Source: Ulva prolifera (lineage: Eukaryota > Chlorophyta > Ulvophyceae > Ulvales > Ulvaceae). From it: DNA of 64,000 nt. Made by a program: the position numbers and the translations under genes. Every line of letters starts with the position of its first letter. Positions within the stretch are counted from its first letter, which is position 1. The notes beneath the pieces are model-generated. The model worked only from the letters and a program-made list of their open reading frames with translations, did not search any database and was not told the origin of the DNA. Below, piece by piece: positions 47,301-58,915 of this stretch. The DNA lies in assembly GCA_023078555.1 (NCBI GenBank), contig CM041196.1, positions 8,443,985 through 8,507,984 on the forward strand, read 5' to 3'.

Positions 47301-47679
47301 CGTGGCGTCATCGGGCTCGGCCAGAGCTTGGCCTGTGGAAATGTGTGCAGCTAGGTCCTTGGCTGTATCCGTTGCTTCCGTCAGCAGGAGCGCAGCCTGA
47401 ACGCATGCAAGTGTGATGAAAGGTATTGGCGTGTGCATCCATGCGTGGGATCTGGAGTTGACAATCGAAGTCGTGGGTCGTGTACCCAGCTGGTCATGGA
47501 CAGCCCACGCCACATAGATCGGGTGCATCCCCCGCTAGCAGAGATGGGCATCGATTCAAGGACATGAAACAATCAGACGGCACGGTTTCATGATCGAGTA
47601 CATTTCGCACCTGCTCATGGAACATTTCCACGTCCTTCGGGGCATATGCGCCTGCCTGGTGCGTGCCTGGTGTTCCCAT
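44335..47679 (-). CDS. RUN-PX-Rubicon-homology (RH) domain protein
   Basis: Five exons, 47679-47611, 47396-47124, 46974-46618, 46347-45516 and 45326-44335, join in frame to 840 aa with GT-AG introns. About residues 25-200 form a RUN domain (AKDLAAHISTGQ, RSLMHLMQQILEFGVKEEWL, ALAAYLHAAFNARAVAALLA). A Pro/Ala/Ser linker follows. About 445-580 form a PX-like lipid-binding domain (VVSVHVCAAEVV, EFRVVRRFRQVRKLQQQL, LLHAATLDFLGL). About 630-838 form the Rubicon-homology (DUF4206) domain (MCHGCGRALG, RRCHYDGGLYCTGCHSG, VIPARVVSAWDFRKVPVCD). Proteins with this architecture act in endosome-lysosome and autophagy control, binding Rab7 through the RH domain. The usual C-terminal second Cys/His cluster of the RH domain is not visible; the stop comes soon after LRLVLSQ. 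Gene name is left open. Confidence 0.85.
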
Positions 47680-47988
47680 CGTTGCGAAAGGCAGCTATCG
47701 ACCTATCAGCGTATGCCACAATAGTTTGCCGTGTGCTTGTGCTCAGGCTTGCTTCACTGTGTCTCCGACCGCTAGTTACGCATGGCGACATGCGTACGCA
47801 GCTCAGCCGGGTGACAGCATGGCTGATGGTGAAGGTTACATCTTCTCTGCAGAAAAGCTAAAAAACCAGCAACGCGCGAAATGCGTTATCTAACGGCCAC
47901 ACGAGGCAGTGGTCGAGCGCGAGAAGCGATTTGTGACGCGATGGATGATCACGTCAAGACGAGACTTCCGCATTGTGAGTCCGGGCAC

Positions 47989-50686
47989 TCAATCCATCGC
48001 CACGGCTAGTCGTTCCTTCTCTCGCTGCCTGACCTCGAACATCAGGTGCGTCGCGCAGAAGAACGCGAAGAGCAGTCGTGCACCCACTGGCCACGATTCT
48101 GACAGGCGCCGTAGCGTGTCTGCCACCGCCTGCTGCCCGAATCCGTAGCCCACGAGGTTGACCGCCATCATCACCTACGCCAGCCACCTCGCATTCAGTC
48201 AACGGCTCACATCTGCCCAGGCAACAGGCACGGATTCTCACGCCGCGCACAGCTGCGAGGTCGCACCGCAATGTAGACTGCTGAGCAAGCAGCGCAGAGG
48301 TGCACAAACCAGGCCTTGTTCCAGTGGGGCAGCCACCGCGGCTGCCGGATGACGGCCTTGCACAGCATCTCAGGCGCCAGGAAGAGCGCCATGAGCCACG
48401 CCCAGCGCAGCAGGTGCCACTCGAGGTCGTGCCACAGCGCCACAAACGTGAAGATGGGCCACACGTTTGCGAGCCGCCACCTGGCACCACCCAGCGGGAT
48501 GTACATGTAGCGGATGAGCCACTTGTTGAAGGAGGCGTGCCAGCTGCGCCAGAACCCCGAGATGTCGTAGTTATTGCACACGCACCTGCACGCCAACCCC
48601 ACGCGGTCAGGTCGTGCTGCGTGTGCACACCCTTACATGTAATTACACCGCGCGCACGCGCTGACAAAGCCAACCGCGGCCTGATCCCCAACCACGCGCA
48701 CCCACCCCGCATGTGCCTCGTGTGCTGCGCATCGGCTCGCCGCAGCCCCTTCGTCGCACGCTCGACCGTGGCCGGGTCATACGGCCCGGCGGCACTGCGC
48801 AATCCCGATTTCCCGGGACAGCAGGGGAGGACGTGAGCCCGGAAGCCCGGGCAGCCGGGTCCTGCGCGGCCCGGGTGCCGGGTGCGGGCAGCCCGCGGCC
48901 GGGTGCAGCCTCCCGCGCGGCAGGCAGGCGAAGCGCTGGACCCCGCGCATTTCTGCCTGTGCATCACGGGTTTGGACCGGCCGCGCGCGGGACGACCGCG
49001 CAGGTTACGGCCGTGTGAGTCTCGGACGGTCGTGGGGAGGGGGTGTTTGGGTGATCTTCCCCTTCGGCATGTGATCCCAGACAGAGTTGGCAAAGGCCGA
49101 AATGGAGTTGGCTAAGCACATCCCAAGATGGCTTGACGGCACACACAGCGGGGCTGCAGGGATGTGCGGGGGCGTTCCTGAGCATGTTCTCGGGGGGGTC
49201 CACGCCGTCTGCGAGCGCAAAGAGGCGCGCGACGCGCCACACGACGAGGAACTTGAGCCACAGAAAGATCAGCTTGTAGAAGGCGAGCGCGGCCATCGCG
49301 CGGCCGTCGAACAGCGCCGCCCCGGCGGCCGCCGGCACGCGGTCCCACGCGCGGAAGCGCGTGAGCGCGTTGACATACAGCGTGTGCGTGAGGGCCTCCA
49401 GCAGCAGCAGCGCCAGCGCGATGCGCCCGGCAAACAGCAGCAGCGCGCGGCCCTGCAAGCGTCCCCGCGGGTCAGGCGTGTCGAGGTGCTGGCCTTTGTG
49501 GTGCTGCGGGCGCAGCAGCCGGGGGTGCCGGGGGAGGGGGGGCCCACCGTGGTGCGGCTCGGCTGCCGCAGCTGGCACACAAAGTCGTTGAAGGTGATGG
49601 TGGGGCCGGTGAGGTACAGCGGCGGATAGAGGCAGTACACGGTGAGCATCGGCAGCGAGTACCAGGCGGCGGCGTGGTGCACGCGCTGCCGGTCGCGCGC
49701 CGTCAGGGTGCTGTAGCTGCACGGCGCGTCCGTGTACGCCTTCATCGGCGCGTTGAGATCTGCATGCATGGCGCGGTGGCCGCAGGAGCGCACATGGCGA
49801 GCGGGGGCGTGCATGCATGCGTGCGCTGCGGGGTGGCGATCATAGCCAGTGTGGCGGCCTGCAAGCCGGGGGGGGGAGGGGCTCAGCGCACCACTTGGGG
49901 TGTGGAGGCCCTTCTGCCACAGGCGCGTCCAGTGCAGGTCGAGGCCCCAGCTGACCATGCGCAGCAGCAGGAGGTTGAAGCCGATGTGCCAGCGCACTGG
50001 GCCGCCGTATGCGTCCAGGAAGCCGAGAGGGGGGGTGATGGTGCTCCAGGGCACGCCGTCGGCGAGGCGCCCGGCAAACCACACGGCCGCTGGGAACCCC
50101 CAAATCGCTATGGGCCCGATCGTTGCCTGCCCCGCGGTTGCTGTGGTTATGAGGTAGTGGCCACACAGAGCTGTGATGACGTGGACTGCGTAGGCGCCAT
50201 GGAGGACAAAGAGGAAGAGGATGGAGGCGGCGACTCGGAACGTGTGCTGCAGTGGGCTGAAGCAGCATGCTGTGGCGCCTGAAGGGCGCTTCTGGAGGGC
50301 TCGGGAAGCCAAGGTGTACAGTGACAGGCCAAGCATGAGCTTGGGCAGGCTGGCACGGTACTGGCGCCATTGAATGTCGGACAGGTCGTTCTTGAAGGGC
50401 TTGATCCACCCAGAGTACAAGAAAAACGTGCCTGTATATCACACTGGTGGGCACGACAGTCAGCTGCGCGATCGTGCTGCATTGCTCTCTTTCAGCACGG
50501 GAGGTCCTGGCATGCCCCTCCCCACACTGAGTGCACACCCGCGTGTTTGCTGCCGGGATCAAACGCCCGTGATGTACTGTACGCGCTCCATGTCAGCTCT
50601 ATCAGCGCAAACGCGACGACAGCCCCGTAGAGGCAGAGCTCCAGCCGTCTGTAGCGATTCTGGCGGGACTCCACGATGGCTGCCAT
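47989..50686 (-). CDS. MBOAT acyltransferase, GUP1/HHAT-like
   Basis: Six exons, 50686-50578, 50431-49892, 49759-49548, 49452-49178, 48585-48267 and 48174-47989, join in frame to 546 aa. It is a multi-pass membrane-bound O-acyltransferase of the GUP1 branch: N-terminal spans (LCLYGAVVAFALIELTW), SDIQWRQYRASLPKLML, YPPLYLTGPTITFNDFV, ADGVDPPENMLRC, then NNYDISGFWRSWHASFNKWL and YIPLGGARW, and the catalytic His in FVALWHDLEWHLLRWAWL. GUP1 proteins act in the ER, for example in GPI-anchor lipid remodelling; HHAT relatives acylate proteins. The intron after exon 4 has no GT at the position that preserves the conserved NMLRC (it reads AG|GAACGC). A canonical GT 35 bases on would insert 12 residues instead. 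A minus-strand TGTAA lies at 47836-47840. Confidence 0.88.
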
Positions 50687-52524
50687 CTACCACGCCAAGA
50701 AACAAACCTCCCGCGCAAACACACTCACATGACTGGTAAAGCTGCTCTCCACTTCATGGTTAAAGGGCGCCACTTTTTGTTGTGGCCGTTACACTGGCCA
50801 TGTCATTCGATTCCTCTGAATTTGTTCACTAGCGAGTGCTATGCTTACCAGTGCACCGCAGCAGTGATGTGCTCCATATCAGCCTCTTATCAGAAGTGAA
50901 GCCTTGTTCTCCCACATCGTAGCATACATCGGTATCGTTGTGGAATCTTGGCGCGAACCAGGGCTGAAACACAACGCATGCATCGCGTTGGGATGCACCT
51001 ACCGTACACCAATGATAAAGTGTACCAGGTACAAATGCAAGCATCAGAAGACGTCTGACGCAGCTCCCCGCACTTGGCTCGATAGTGCTGCAGCCTCATG
51101 AACTTCAACTTGAACTGTGTGTGGCGCGTGAACTGTGAAACTATCTCAGTCAATACGGGCTCGAGGACGGCCCACAAGGCCAACTTGCACGAAGCGTGAT
51201 TAGCTGACACGTTCCTGGGCTCATTTTCTCTCCCACTGTACCGCTGCTGCCGAACAGAGACACCGGATGCTGGCTCAGAGTGCTGATACTTAGGCAACCA
51301 CGAGCAGAGCTAGCTCGTTCTGCGTGGCTTTCGCGTGCAGCTGCGTAAAGCTACGGATAGTGCACTCTAGATGCTGGGAAGGCTTGCTGGGCCAGGATGT
51401 ACTGGCTCCAGCAGCCGCATGACTGTGCTGTTGACACTACCTTGACAGGCACTCCCGTGCTGCTCCCTTGCGGTGTTCCGAACGCAACCGACCATGGAAG
51501 GCAGAGACCATGCTTCGAGGCTCACAGACCTGAATGCTGGCTGGCTGAGACAGATGCCGTGGTGTGTGCATGCGCAACCAGTTGGCTGCTCTCCTCGCCC
51601 TGCGCTTGTGTTGGACAGCAACACCCCGGCTCGACAAAATCGGCAGGGGGAACGCCAGGTACGGAACCACTTGACCCATGACAACCTGATCATTGCTTTT
51701 GTGGCTAGCGAGAGCAAGGCCAATCCTGAAAATCGTTGCCAGAGTGTCATTGCCAGCAACTCATCCACACACAGCGAGGACGGCGCCACCCCCTGGCCAT
51801 GCAGCCCATATGTGATCTGTACTCGCAATCTGTCAGTCACGAGTGTGCATGCAACCGCACCGGATGGCAGAGATGCCTTGTGCTACATCTGGCATCAGCT
51901 GCTGTGCTCAGCAAAGCGCAAGGACGCTGCCTACTCTGACACTGTCACCAGCAGTCCCAGCTCATTTTCATGTGGCAGTACCGGGCCCGGATCCTTGTGC
52001 ATGATCAGACAGGAACGAGCCGACAGCCGTGCAGGCAGCCCCCTGCCAGTCTGAAGCAATGATGCGAGTGGATTCCTGTTGGAGATGCACCAGTCCAGCA
52101 GCACCCTGTGCGTCTCAACAACGCCCGGAAGGCCGCAGCTGTCCCGACTCACCTGCACAGGCCCACCTGGGATGCACCGATCAGGACAGCACACTCCAGT
52201 GCATGCAATGGCCCAGTCTAGCACAGCATCCCAGGGCCCAGCGGCTCGCATGTCCGGCGATGCTGCCCGCCCCTCCGCCCGGCCTGCTCCAGCTCCCACC
52301 CTCGGCCTCACCCGACGCCCCCGCCCGCTCCAGCGCCCAGCAGCTCGGCAATGCTCCTGCCACAGGTACATTTCATACTGGGCTGCACGTGCCTGGCCAG
52401 TCACTGCTTCTCGCTGGAGTGCCAGCATGCATGCACAGCGCATTTGGGATCTTAACATACGCCACGTGCTATAGGTTCGTGTGTCCACTGGGGCAAGGAG
52501 AACTGCCATGGCGCCGGCGACCCC
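50687..52524. other. Intergenic region
   Basis: No supported gene. Several open frames of 130-215 codons overlap on both strands at 51370-52680. They show no motif, many Cys, His and Trp residues, and no matching splice sites. The first 200 bases are the probable MBOAT promoter. Confidence 0.5.
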
Positions 52525-54885
52525 ATGTCGCCGCTGCCGGCCATGCACCTGCCCGCCATCAGCCTTGCACGCCCACCCCCCAGCCCTCCAGCGACCGCAT
52601 CACGCCCGTCGCCCGCGCTGGCCGCCCTGCTGCGATCCACTCCTGCAGCGCCAGCCATGCAACGCAGCGCAGCTGATCGCACCTGCCCAAGTCTGCCAGG
52701 GTGGCTCCCTGATGGAGCAGAGTTTCAGCTGTGCAGCGGTGGCACTGGCGCCGCGTGTGCGCTGGCCTCGGGCCGCTTCCCGGGCTCCGGACCAGCCGGT
52801 GCTCCCGCCTACATGCAGCCATCGGCATGCATCCCGCCTTGTGTGGAACCGGCAGCCCCGTGCCAGCAGCTACCTGTCGAGTGTGCCGGGTCCGAATGCA
52901 GCGGCCCTCACGGCGCGCATGGCCGGCGCCTCCCGCTCACCCCTCCTGCTGACCCACGATCCCCTCCACCCTCCCATGCACTGGACGCTTGCAGCAGCAC
53001 GCCTGCCCGCGGCGGTGGCGCAGCCGGCGCGCCCGTCCCTGGGGCACCATGTGCGCTTTCCGCATGTGCAGCACCCGCAGGCCTCGCCCCGGGCGCGGCC
53101 GCGGTGCCGGAGTGCCGCAGTGGCGCCGAACGGGCGGCGCCCGAGCCCGCGGGGCACATGGCGGCGCTCCTAGCCGCGCCACGTGCATGCTCCGCTCGGA
53201 GGGCGGCCAGACTGAGCCAGGTGGTCCTCCGCTCGCCTGGCACGGCCGACGACACAACTTACCCCTCGCCGGGCAGCCCGGGGCAGCAGGAGCTGCTCGC
53301 CGCGGCTCTTGACGAGCACGCTGCGGCCGCCCGTGACGGGCCGCCTGGGGGCAGTGCGGGGGAGCATGCACACCGAGCGGCATCACCGCGTGTGGGGTAC
53401 CGGGCGAAGCCGGGGCAGGATGTGATGAGCGATGTGTGTGTGCGGCCTCGCGGATTGGGCCCGGGCACCTTGCAGGAGTGTGTCGCGGCAGGGCCTACAG
53501 GGCAGGCCCGCGGCGTGCCGGTGTGGGGGAGTTCACCTAGTAGCTGTGATGCAGCTGCAGGCGGCACATCCCCGGGGCGGGGAACAGATGCACCGGCGAC
53601 TGTTCGCCGCGGCATCGGAGGCAATGCCGGATTTGCAAATGGTGGCCTCGCGTCGCCCGCACCCACCGAGCTCGTCGACTACAGTCCAGCCACACCGGGC
53701 ACAGACGTCGACTGTCCCACTGCGTGTGGGTCTCTGCATGCAGGCACTCCACTCGCGTGCTGTGGCGCGCTGCCTCATGCCGGCCTGCACCTGTGGGCTA
53801 GCGACGGCGGCGACAGCCCGGCGGGCGCAAGTGTTGGAGACGCTAGCGCAGCGTCGCCGGCGCTGACACTGCTGCAGTCCCCGTCATCAGAGCTCTCCCC
53901 TCCGCCTGTTGCAGCGACGCAGGTGCAGGGGACACCGGGGCCGGACCCCACCACATCCGCGGCGCCGGAGCCGCTACTCAGCGTGCGCACGGACGCGGCG
54001 CGGCCTTGCGCCGCAGGCGCCTCGCAGGGCAGCGCGGCAACGCCGCGGTTGCAGAGCAGCGGCGCGCGGGGGCAGTGCAGCGCTGCCGCCGCGGCGAGCG
54101 CGGCGGCGGCTGAGCCCAGCACGCGGCGCTCTGCACGCAGCACCTGCGCCTCGGAGCTGTCTCTGGGGCCCTGGCACACCCCTGCCCGTGGACATGCAGC
54201 GCAGCGCTGCTGCCGGGGTGGCCAACGGGAAGACGTAGGCACAGCGTCAGCAGGCGACGGCGCGCGGGAGCGCCCGGCATCGCCACAGCGTGGGGAGGAC
54301 CGCCTGGGCAGCTCTGGGGCGCACGGCTCGCCTGCGTGGAGCTCCGGGGATGCCTCCGAGGAGCCGGCCCGGCGCGTGACTCTGTCGCCTGGTTTCTGCT
54401 TGGAGGTCATGCATGGTGGCGGGGCGGCGGCGGCCGGCGGGGACGCCGGCGTGCGCTGTGGTGGCCGGGGCATGGTTGCGCCTCCGCTGCTGCTGCAGGT
54501 GTGCCGAGCTGCCAGGAGCGTTGCCTGTACGTGTTGCCCAGACCACGTGGCTAGACATGGTCAAGATGCTGGTGTGGCGCTGTTGAGGGTGGCAGCGGGC
54601 GCCTGAGTGGCTGTGGTGTGCAGGGTATGCTGTGGCAAGTGGGGGAGCTTGAGGGCATGCTGCAGGCGCCGGCGCTCAGAGGCCTGGAGGAGGTGGTTCT
54701 GCGCTGTGACGCTGTCCGCCTGCAGTGCTCGGCAGCCACCATCTCCTCCCTAGCTGGATTCAGCCAAGGCCTGTTGGACGAGTGTGAGAGCGTGGGGGGT
54801 GTGGAGACGGGCGCGGTGAGGTCGATTGCTATCAGCTGTGCCAACGGGGCAGTCAAGGCGAAGCATGTTGCCGCTGGCATCCTGG
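52525..54885 (+). CDS. Unknown low-complexity protein (partial model)
   Basis: A single frame of 658 codons from the ATG at 52525 runs to a donor at 54498/54499 (cag|gtgtgc) and joins in phase 0 to an exon starting at 54624. That exon is clearly protein-like (MLWQVGELEGMLQ, GLEEVVLRCDAVRLQCSA, ISSLAGFSQGLLDE, AAGILEL) and ends at about 54885 (ctg|gtgaag) or runs to a stop at 54995. The first exon is Ala/Gly/Pro/Ser-rich without a recognisable domain and may be largely disordered. More exons may follow at 55150-55345 (SSGARWPLGLVFQTTRKY), where a strong gtgagt donor ends the frame. Family unknown. The opposite strand is also open for long stretches because of GC content, so the first exon is the weaker half. 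Confidence 0.45.
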
Positions 54886-54999
54886 AGCTGGTGAAGGATG
54901 TCCCGGGGAGTGATGAATGGGTATTTGATGGCATGTGCAAGTGCAGCCATGCGGGCAGGCTCCCTGTTGTGTACGAGCTTAGTTTCATTCGCTGACTCT

Positions 55000-56146
55000 G
55001 CAGAGCTCTGTTGCAGGGGTCAATGCACCTTGCTGCACTGTGATGGATACGACTATGGCACTCGGTGTTGGCAACCTACCCCACATCCGGGGCGCAAGCT
55101 GCCAGTAACGTTCTTGATGATGACGTGTATCCGTTGCTGCGGTTGCTGCAGGTGGCTAGTTCTGGTGCACGATGGCCTCTAGGCCTGGTGTTTCAGACCA
55201 CACGGAAATACCCGCATCCGTCGCCACAAACATCACCACATGTCGGACTGCGTGTCCCTGGCATTGACCGAACAAGGCATTCACTGCCAGTGGACTGCTT
55301 GAGTGCGGGTGAATCAGCATCATTCACAGGTGGCATTTGGAAGGGTGAGTCGACACCGCACGCATGTGCTCTGAAGCAATCGCTGCTTTGGCATGCTCGT
55401 GTGCACCGGGGTTAACTGTGACAATACGTGCAGAAGCACGTTCGACATCTTTGTGTCGTGCAGCGCAACCAGGGAGAGCCACGTCGAGCAACGTCTGACC
55501 GGTGGGTGAAGCACGGGCATGAGGTCGCTGATGCTGCGTCGAGCACATCGTCACACATCTATAGTGGCGTAGGGAAAAGCTGTTTTGTCAGCCCCGCGAG
55601 GCCATCATTGCTGCAGTGGTGATGTGATGCGTGCTGCAGCCTCGATCAGCATGCGCGTGCCACATGGACGCACATCCACTCGCACGATCGTACGAGCGCA
55701 TGGTGTCGGGCACGCGTGTACCTTATACAGCCTGTCGTCGCTGTGGAGATTTTGTGAATCAGCCCCCGGTGTATGCTATCCACAAGTCCCAGTGGATATT
55801 TCGTGTCTACGTCGGTGGCAAAACGGCTCTACTGTTTCACGTTATATCGGCACGGGGTAGGGCCTCGAGAGGTGAATCTTTCCAAGAACCTAATTTTTCT
55901 AGCAGCTACATGCTACAAAAGCAAAGTGAATTTTTTCAGCTGCAGCAGCCCAAAGTGACAGCCAGTTTTGGAGCGCCGTCTCGTCCGCATTCCAATTGTC
56001 ATCAGCAATTTTCATGTTGTATCGTCCGGGCTGCAGGAGAGCAACCACAGCATACGCGCAACTGTCGCGACGTGGAGGTTCATCCTGCAACGAAGAATTT
56101 CATTGAACAACAAGCGCCCGTGTTTGTTCGGCGGTGAAGCTTCAAC
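55000..56146. other. Uncertain region, possible further exons
   Basis: A plausible exon runs from an acceptor at about 55151 to the gtgagt donor at about 55345 and could extend the gene upstream. Beyond 55400 I see no clear coding. The 100 bases before 56147 are the likely DUF1997 promoter and 5' UTR. Confidence 0.35.
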
Positions 56147-57278
56147 ATGACCGCAGTGCTGACCCGAGCCAGCGCATCGAAGCACACCAGCACAGCCAAG
56201 ACGAATGTCGTCGGGCTGGCAACATCAAGGCTCCAGCAGAATATTCAGGCCAAGCTGAGAAGTTCGGTCCGCGCAGATGCACTCCGCACAAACGACGGGA
56301 CATTGTGCAGCTTCGAAGCGGAATACAACAATCTGCATCGAGTTGGCTTCGCGGACACCCTGCCGGACTATCTGAAGGTCCTGAACACGCGCATAACAAA
56401 CTTTGATCTACCACTCGGAGCTAGCCTAGAGACGCGGCCGACTGGGGAAGTAGTACTGCAGGTACTGGCAGCACACTGACCAATACTATGCCCTGCGGCA
56501 AACGCCATGCCCATCTTTGGGTTACACGAACTCTACTCCTACAAAACGCATGCCCTGGTGTATGGCTGTGGCTGCAAAACTTCGCTGAATCAGATTCATT
56601 CGACCGATTGAGTGGCATGGTTTTTGCAGGTACCCAAAGTCACATTCATGGACCTGTATGTGTTTCCAACCAGCACACTAGAAGTGAGCTATACAGAAGG
56701 CGTGGGGGCCGTGATCCATGCACCTGAGACAGAGATCCATGGGTCGCATCATGTTGAAAGCCTGAACTGCAATGACAGGTGCCTCTTGCCCACACTGTCA
56801 TGAATGGACAGAGTGAATGCGCTGTGCATGTATAGACCTGGCGTCACACCCCCCGTGCTGATGCGGGGTTTCTGTTCAGGTTTGAGATGAAGCTCAATAT
56901 CGTTCTCAAGGCTCAAGAGGACATGTGCGTCTCCACCAGTGCGCAATAATGCATCACCCACACACAACACATTACATCACGACATCAGCAATCTGGTGCA
57001 CACTGCCACCCACACATACGTGAGAGGCTGACGGACGTGCGCTGCACTGCAGACTGAACTCAAGTGCAACCTTTGCCCTCGATGTCGACGTCCCATTCCC
57101 TCTGAACGTCACCCCCAGGCCCCTGATCGAGAGCACAGGGAACGTTGCCGTGCAGCGGACACTATCTTCTCTCATGGACACACTTTGCGCATCTGTTGTC
57201 CGGGATCATATTGAGTGGAGCAAGGAGCGGCAAGCACCTGCACTCGCGAAGGGAGAAGCACTCGCAGTAGCTGCTTGA
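56147..57278 (+). CDS. DUF1997 protein, probable chloroplast
   Basis: Four exons, 56147-56461, 56630-56778, 56880-56924 and 57053-57278, join in frame to 244 aa with GT-AG introns in phases 0, 2 and 2. The first 45 residues are Ala, Ser, Thr, Lys and Arg rich with one acidic residue near the end, typical of a plastid transit peptide. The rest matches the cyanobacterial/plastid DUF1997 pattern: a beta-rich middle (VTFMDLYVFPTSTLEVSY, then SLNCNDRFEMKLNIVL) followed by FALDVDVPFPLNVTPRPLIE, STGNVAVQRTLSSLMDTL and a closing helix ending in DHIEWSKERQ. The molecular function of the family is not established; plant members are plastid proteins. TGTAA at 57598-57602 may be the poly(A) signal. Confidence 0.85.
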
Positions 57279-58915
57279 TGCGACAGGGACTGCAATGTCT
57301 TGCTGCAGAGTGGCGGGTTCGTGCACCTTTCAACCTCACTTGCAAGTCCAGTGCAAGACCCATGCTGGTTGCTGAGGGCATGAACAGCGCTGTACAGTGT
57401 TCAGCTTCGGTCGTGGGTGCTCTTTGGGGACCTGGTCATTCATTCAGCATGTGCAGACACTCCCCGCAGAGATGTATGCGTAGGTGACTTCAGAATCTAT
57501 GCTGCCACACCATCTCCCACATTGTCAATGCTAGCCTAGAAGCAGTGTATTCAGTGGTGAACTCGAATATATGGTCGGAATTTGTAGGTCAATCACGTGT
57601 AACATCACAGCGGTACAGCATGACTGTATATGCTGCAGATGAAGGTAAGGTAGATCGGTGATATGCACCTGGCAAAACATCCAGCTATGAAGCACCAATA
57701 CCGTCATTACCTGTAGTCACATCATGTCGTTACCTGTTCTGTTGCAAGCTGGTGTTGTAGAGTCTTGAGTCAGGGCGAGTGCTACTGTTGATGTGTAATC
57801 ACGACAGGTGACATGTACTCACACAGATGACTAGTGACGTATAACCAAACATGGGGCCAGGGCATGCAGCTGGGCGCGCTTTCAGAAATTTCCAATACAT
57901 GTCTACGGTTCAAATCTAGCAATCCTGGACATAGCAGAGTATGACCCCCTGTCTTGAAGTTGGGACATGTGTTGCAGACAATGTACACACCACTAGTTGT
58001 CAAGCGGCACATAAGACAACGTTCACACTGCTCAGTTCCCAACCTAAGGCGTGTCACAATGTGTACTTAGAACAACAATACACTGCAATCTGGATAATTT
58101 TGCATGATATACGTTGCAATGACAGCAGGCGACTTCAGTGTCAGTGCAGCACGTAACCAAGAGTCCAGAACTCTGGAAATTTCTCTCCAATCCTGCTGAT
58201 CGAAAGAAAATGATGGTCATCACAGCCAAGGCCATGCCCATCAGTAATGTCAGCACACATTGACACTGCCTACATGTACGTGTAAAACAAGTTCACAGTG
58301 TGGCCAGTGGTCGCAATCCCCCTGGTGGTCTCAGACTGGTGAGGCACTGCCCATGAAGGCATCACCAAGTGGTGACATCACCGTGGTAGACTAGGCATTG
58401 CACCAGCACTGTGTGACCGTAATGACTTGACAGGCCAGGGAACGGCCAATCGTCCAGACCGTGCGACTGTGGTGTGCGTGCTGCATGGAGGAATCTTGTC
58501 TTGCATGAATCGTGGAGCCAATTCAAACTGCAGGTGCGAGCAGAGTCTTCTGCTGGTCAGCGTTGCAACACGAGTGACTAAGCTACCTCGGTGGTCCAGG
58601 TTGGTGTTAGGGCATCAAGCAATGGCCATTCTGGACATTGGCACATGCAAAAAGAAAGGGCATTCGGAATCTCGCAGGCAGCAGCAAAAGAATCGTTACA
58701 TGAGCAGTTGCCAGTCTGTCCTCCCGAGGCCACACAGCCGGTCACACCGCCTGCGGGACAAAGGCACAGCTATGCCCCAGCCCTGATAATTAAATACTCT
58801 ACCTGATATACTGTTGCGCTCACCCGCACAGGGCAGCCAGGCACCAAAACGGCCCAGCCGACACTACACTCACGCCTGCTGCACACACGCAACCCTCCCC
58901 ACCCCTGCCGGCCCC
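57279..58915. other. Intergenic region between convergent genes
   Basis: This is the 3' flank of both DUF1997 (plus) and ARG1 (minus). No gene is supported. It holds TGTAA at 57598-57602 (plus) and at 58696-58700 (minus), each correctly oriented to be a poly(A) signal for its gene. Confidence 0.55.

Noticed and set aside
55320..55554. Ankyrin-repeat-like minus-strand frame
   Set aside because: Only one weak ankyrin-like stretch (GQTLLDVAL) is present, with no second repeat and a competing plus-strand frame.
57895..57925. tRNA-like B box (ggttcaaatc)
   Set aside because: No matching A box, anticodon arm or acceptor stem could be found around it.
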